Notes under the pieces: generated by a model
What the model saw: only the letters and a program-made list of their open reading frames with translations
Told to the model about the DNA's origin: nothing
Database searches by the model: none
Program-made: the position numbers and the translations under genes
NCBI GenBank assembly: GCA_030594725.1
Contig: JAUVEQ010000164.1
Span: forward strand, 1-6,807
Direction of reading: 5' to 3'
DNA from: Methanobacteriota archaeon
Lineage (GTDB): Archaea > Thermoplasmatota > DTKX01 > GCA-020343715
Length of the DNA: 6,807 nt
Shown here: positions 6,345-6,807 of the stretch, one piece after another
Layout of the letters: each line of letters opens with the position of its first letter
Position numbering within the stretch: position 1 is the stretch's first letter

Positions 6345-6354
6345 CGTAATAAGC
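6345..6354 (-). promoter_or_regulatory. TATA-like box of the TetR-ABC operon
   Basis: On the minus strand this reads TGCTTATTAC, in an AT-rich patch. Twenty-five bases downstream falls inside the inverted repeat, giving a leader of about 30 bases that carries the strong ribosome binding site. The core GCTTATT is shared with the MFS promoter candidate. Confidence 0.5.
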
Positions 6355-6380
6355 ATTCTGCTACAAAAATCACGGACCGT

Positions 6381-6397
6381 CGGATGGCAGCCATCCG
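6381..6397. repeat. GC-rich inverted repeat in the divergent intergenic region
   Basis: CGGATGG and CCATCCG are exact 7-base arms around CAG. It lies upstream of the predicted TATA boxes of both divergent transcripts, so it is more likely a DNA-binding site than an RNA hairpin. No T-run follows it on either strand, so I do not call a terminator. Confidence 0.5.
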
Positions 6398-6402
6398 TGG
6401 AT

Positions 6403-6415
6403 GAGGGGGTCCCTC
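6403..6415. repeat. Short inverted repeat, second in the divergent region
   Basis: GAGGG and CCCTC arms flank GGT. A GGGTCCC motif here is repeated at once (6407-6413 and 6417-6423), giving overlapping direct and inverted symmetry just before the surface-protein promoter. It may be an activator site or chance in G-rich DNA. Confidence 0.3.
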
Positions 6416-6424
6416 AGGGTCCCC

Positions 6425-6436
6425 AATAACTATTTC
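6425..6436 (+). promoter_or_regulatory. TATA-like region of the surface-protein gene
   Basis: AATAACTATTT is the only AT-rich stretch between the GC-rich repeats and the coding region. A start about 25 bases later, near 6456, would give a short leader containing GAGGGG (6470-6475), five bases before the ATG at 6481. Confidence 0.4.
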
Positions 6437-6480
6437 AACCCGTGATGACTGATTCGAACGGGGTCATCCGAGGGGTTTGG

Positions 6481-6807
6481 ATGGAGCGCAATCTGCTCGT
6501 TGGCATTGGTATCGCGACCCTTGTGGTCATCTCGATGGTTGTAGCAGCGATATTCTGGACCCCCTTATGCAACGATGGGCCAGATGGGTCCGATGAGAAG
6601 ACCCAGGAACCTGTTCTGTCGTTGGTCATGCCCGTGGCCGATACGACCTACGACGGCACGATCCCGATCAAAGGCTCGGCCTTCGATGAGCAGGGTTTCG
6701 GCACAGGCTCCTCCCTCCAGTGGAAGTTCGAGGGCGATCCATACTACGGAGCCTGGACGGAAGCCACCGGATGGAACCTGAGGAACGCCAAGAACATGGA
6801 CATCGAC
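6481..6807 (+). CDS. Membrane-anchored extracellular protein, N-terminal part (continues beyond window)
   Basis: The frame is open from 6481 to the end of the window, 109 residues. Residues 5-26 are one hydrophobic helix after a short Met-Glu-Arg-Asn start, so this is an uncleaved signal anchor or signal peptide with the rest outside the cell. A Gly/Asp/Ser linker (31-43) follows, then from about 45 a beta-rich segment with 'GTIPIKGSAFD', Trp and 'GAWTEATGWNL', resembling the Ig-like or PKD-like repeats of archaeal surface proteins. The function is unknown. An in-frame ATG at 6445 (and GTG at 6442) would add 12 residues, but 6481 has GAGGGG five bases upstream and places the hydrophobic segment nearer the N-terminus. 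It diverges from the TetR operon and may share control with it. Confidence 0.8.
   Translation, partial: MERNLLVGIGIATLVVISMVVAAIFWTPLCNDGPDGSDEKTQEPVLSLVMPVADTTYDGTIPIKGSAFDEQGFGTGSSLQWKFEGDPYYGAWTEATGWNLRNAKNMDID

Noticed and set aside
6381..6423. Terminator made of the GC-rich hairpins
   Set aside because: It lies between two divergent promoters rather than after a gene, and no T-run follows on either strand.
1..6807. CRISPR array, insertion sequence or integrated element boundary
   Set aside because: There are no regularly spaced identical repeats with unique spacers, no transposase or integrase, and no repeat of the tRNA 3' end elsewhere in the window that would mark an attachment site.

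Overview
The window looks archaeal, most likely a moderately GC-rich member of the Thermoplasmatota or a neighbouring lineage. This is an inference. It rests on an archaeal-type tRNA-Glu, AT-rich TATA-like boxes about 25 bases ahead of plausible transcription starts, one gene that looks leaderless, GGAGG-type ribosome binding sites inside a compact operon, and surface proteins built as a membrane anchor plus a beta-rich ectodomain. No 16S rRNA or other decisive marker is present.

Layout from left to right. Bases 1-948 (minus strand) hold the N-terminal 316 residues of a TPR protein: six very regular 34-residue repeats followed by an acidic tail of tandem octapeptides. Its 3' end lies outside the window. 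Bases 949-1255 contain no gene. They hold the TPR promoter, a perfect 15-base AT-rich palindrome and a probable tRNA promoter. Bases 1256-1333 (plus) are tRNA-Glu(CTC) with an encoded CCA end. Bases 1372-3255 (minus) encode a POT/PTR2-like MFS transporter with an extra 13th membrane segment and an external C-terminal domain. A divergent promoter region at 3256-3359 separates it from a small ParB/Srx-fold protein (plus, 3360-3833). That gene converges, with an 18-base gap, on a three-gene minus-strand operon.

The operon at 6293-3852 reads TetR-family repressor, ABC ATPase, ABC-2 permease. The genes are separated by 1 base and by a 4-base GTGA overlap, and each has a strong GGAGG site. A 7+7 inverted repeat sits between the predicted TATA box and the repressor's ribosome binding site, so a simple self-repressed export system is the natural reading; the substrate is unknown. 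Divergent from it, after a spacer with two short GC-rich inverted repeats, begins a membrane-anchored surface protein (plus, 6481 onward) that runs off the end.

I do not see a clearly new multi-gene system. The observations most worth following are the transporter-ectodomain fusion with a CxxC, the stand-alone ParB/Srx protein with its apparent leaderless start, the TetR operator, the two-TPR higher-order repeat with a periodic Trp and Cys, and the unexplained palindrome upstream of the tRNA.
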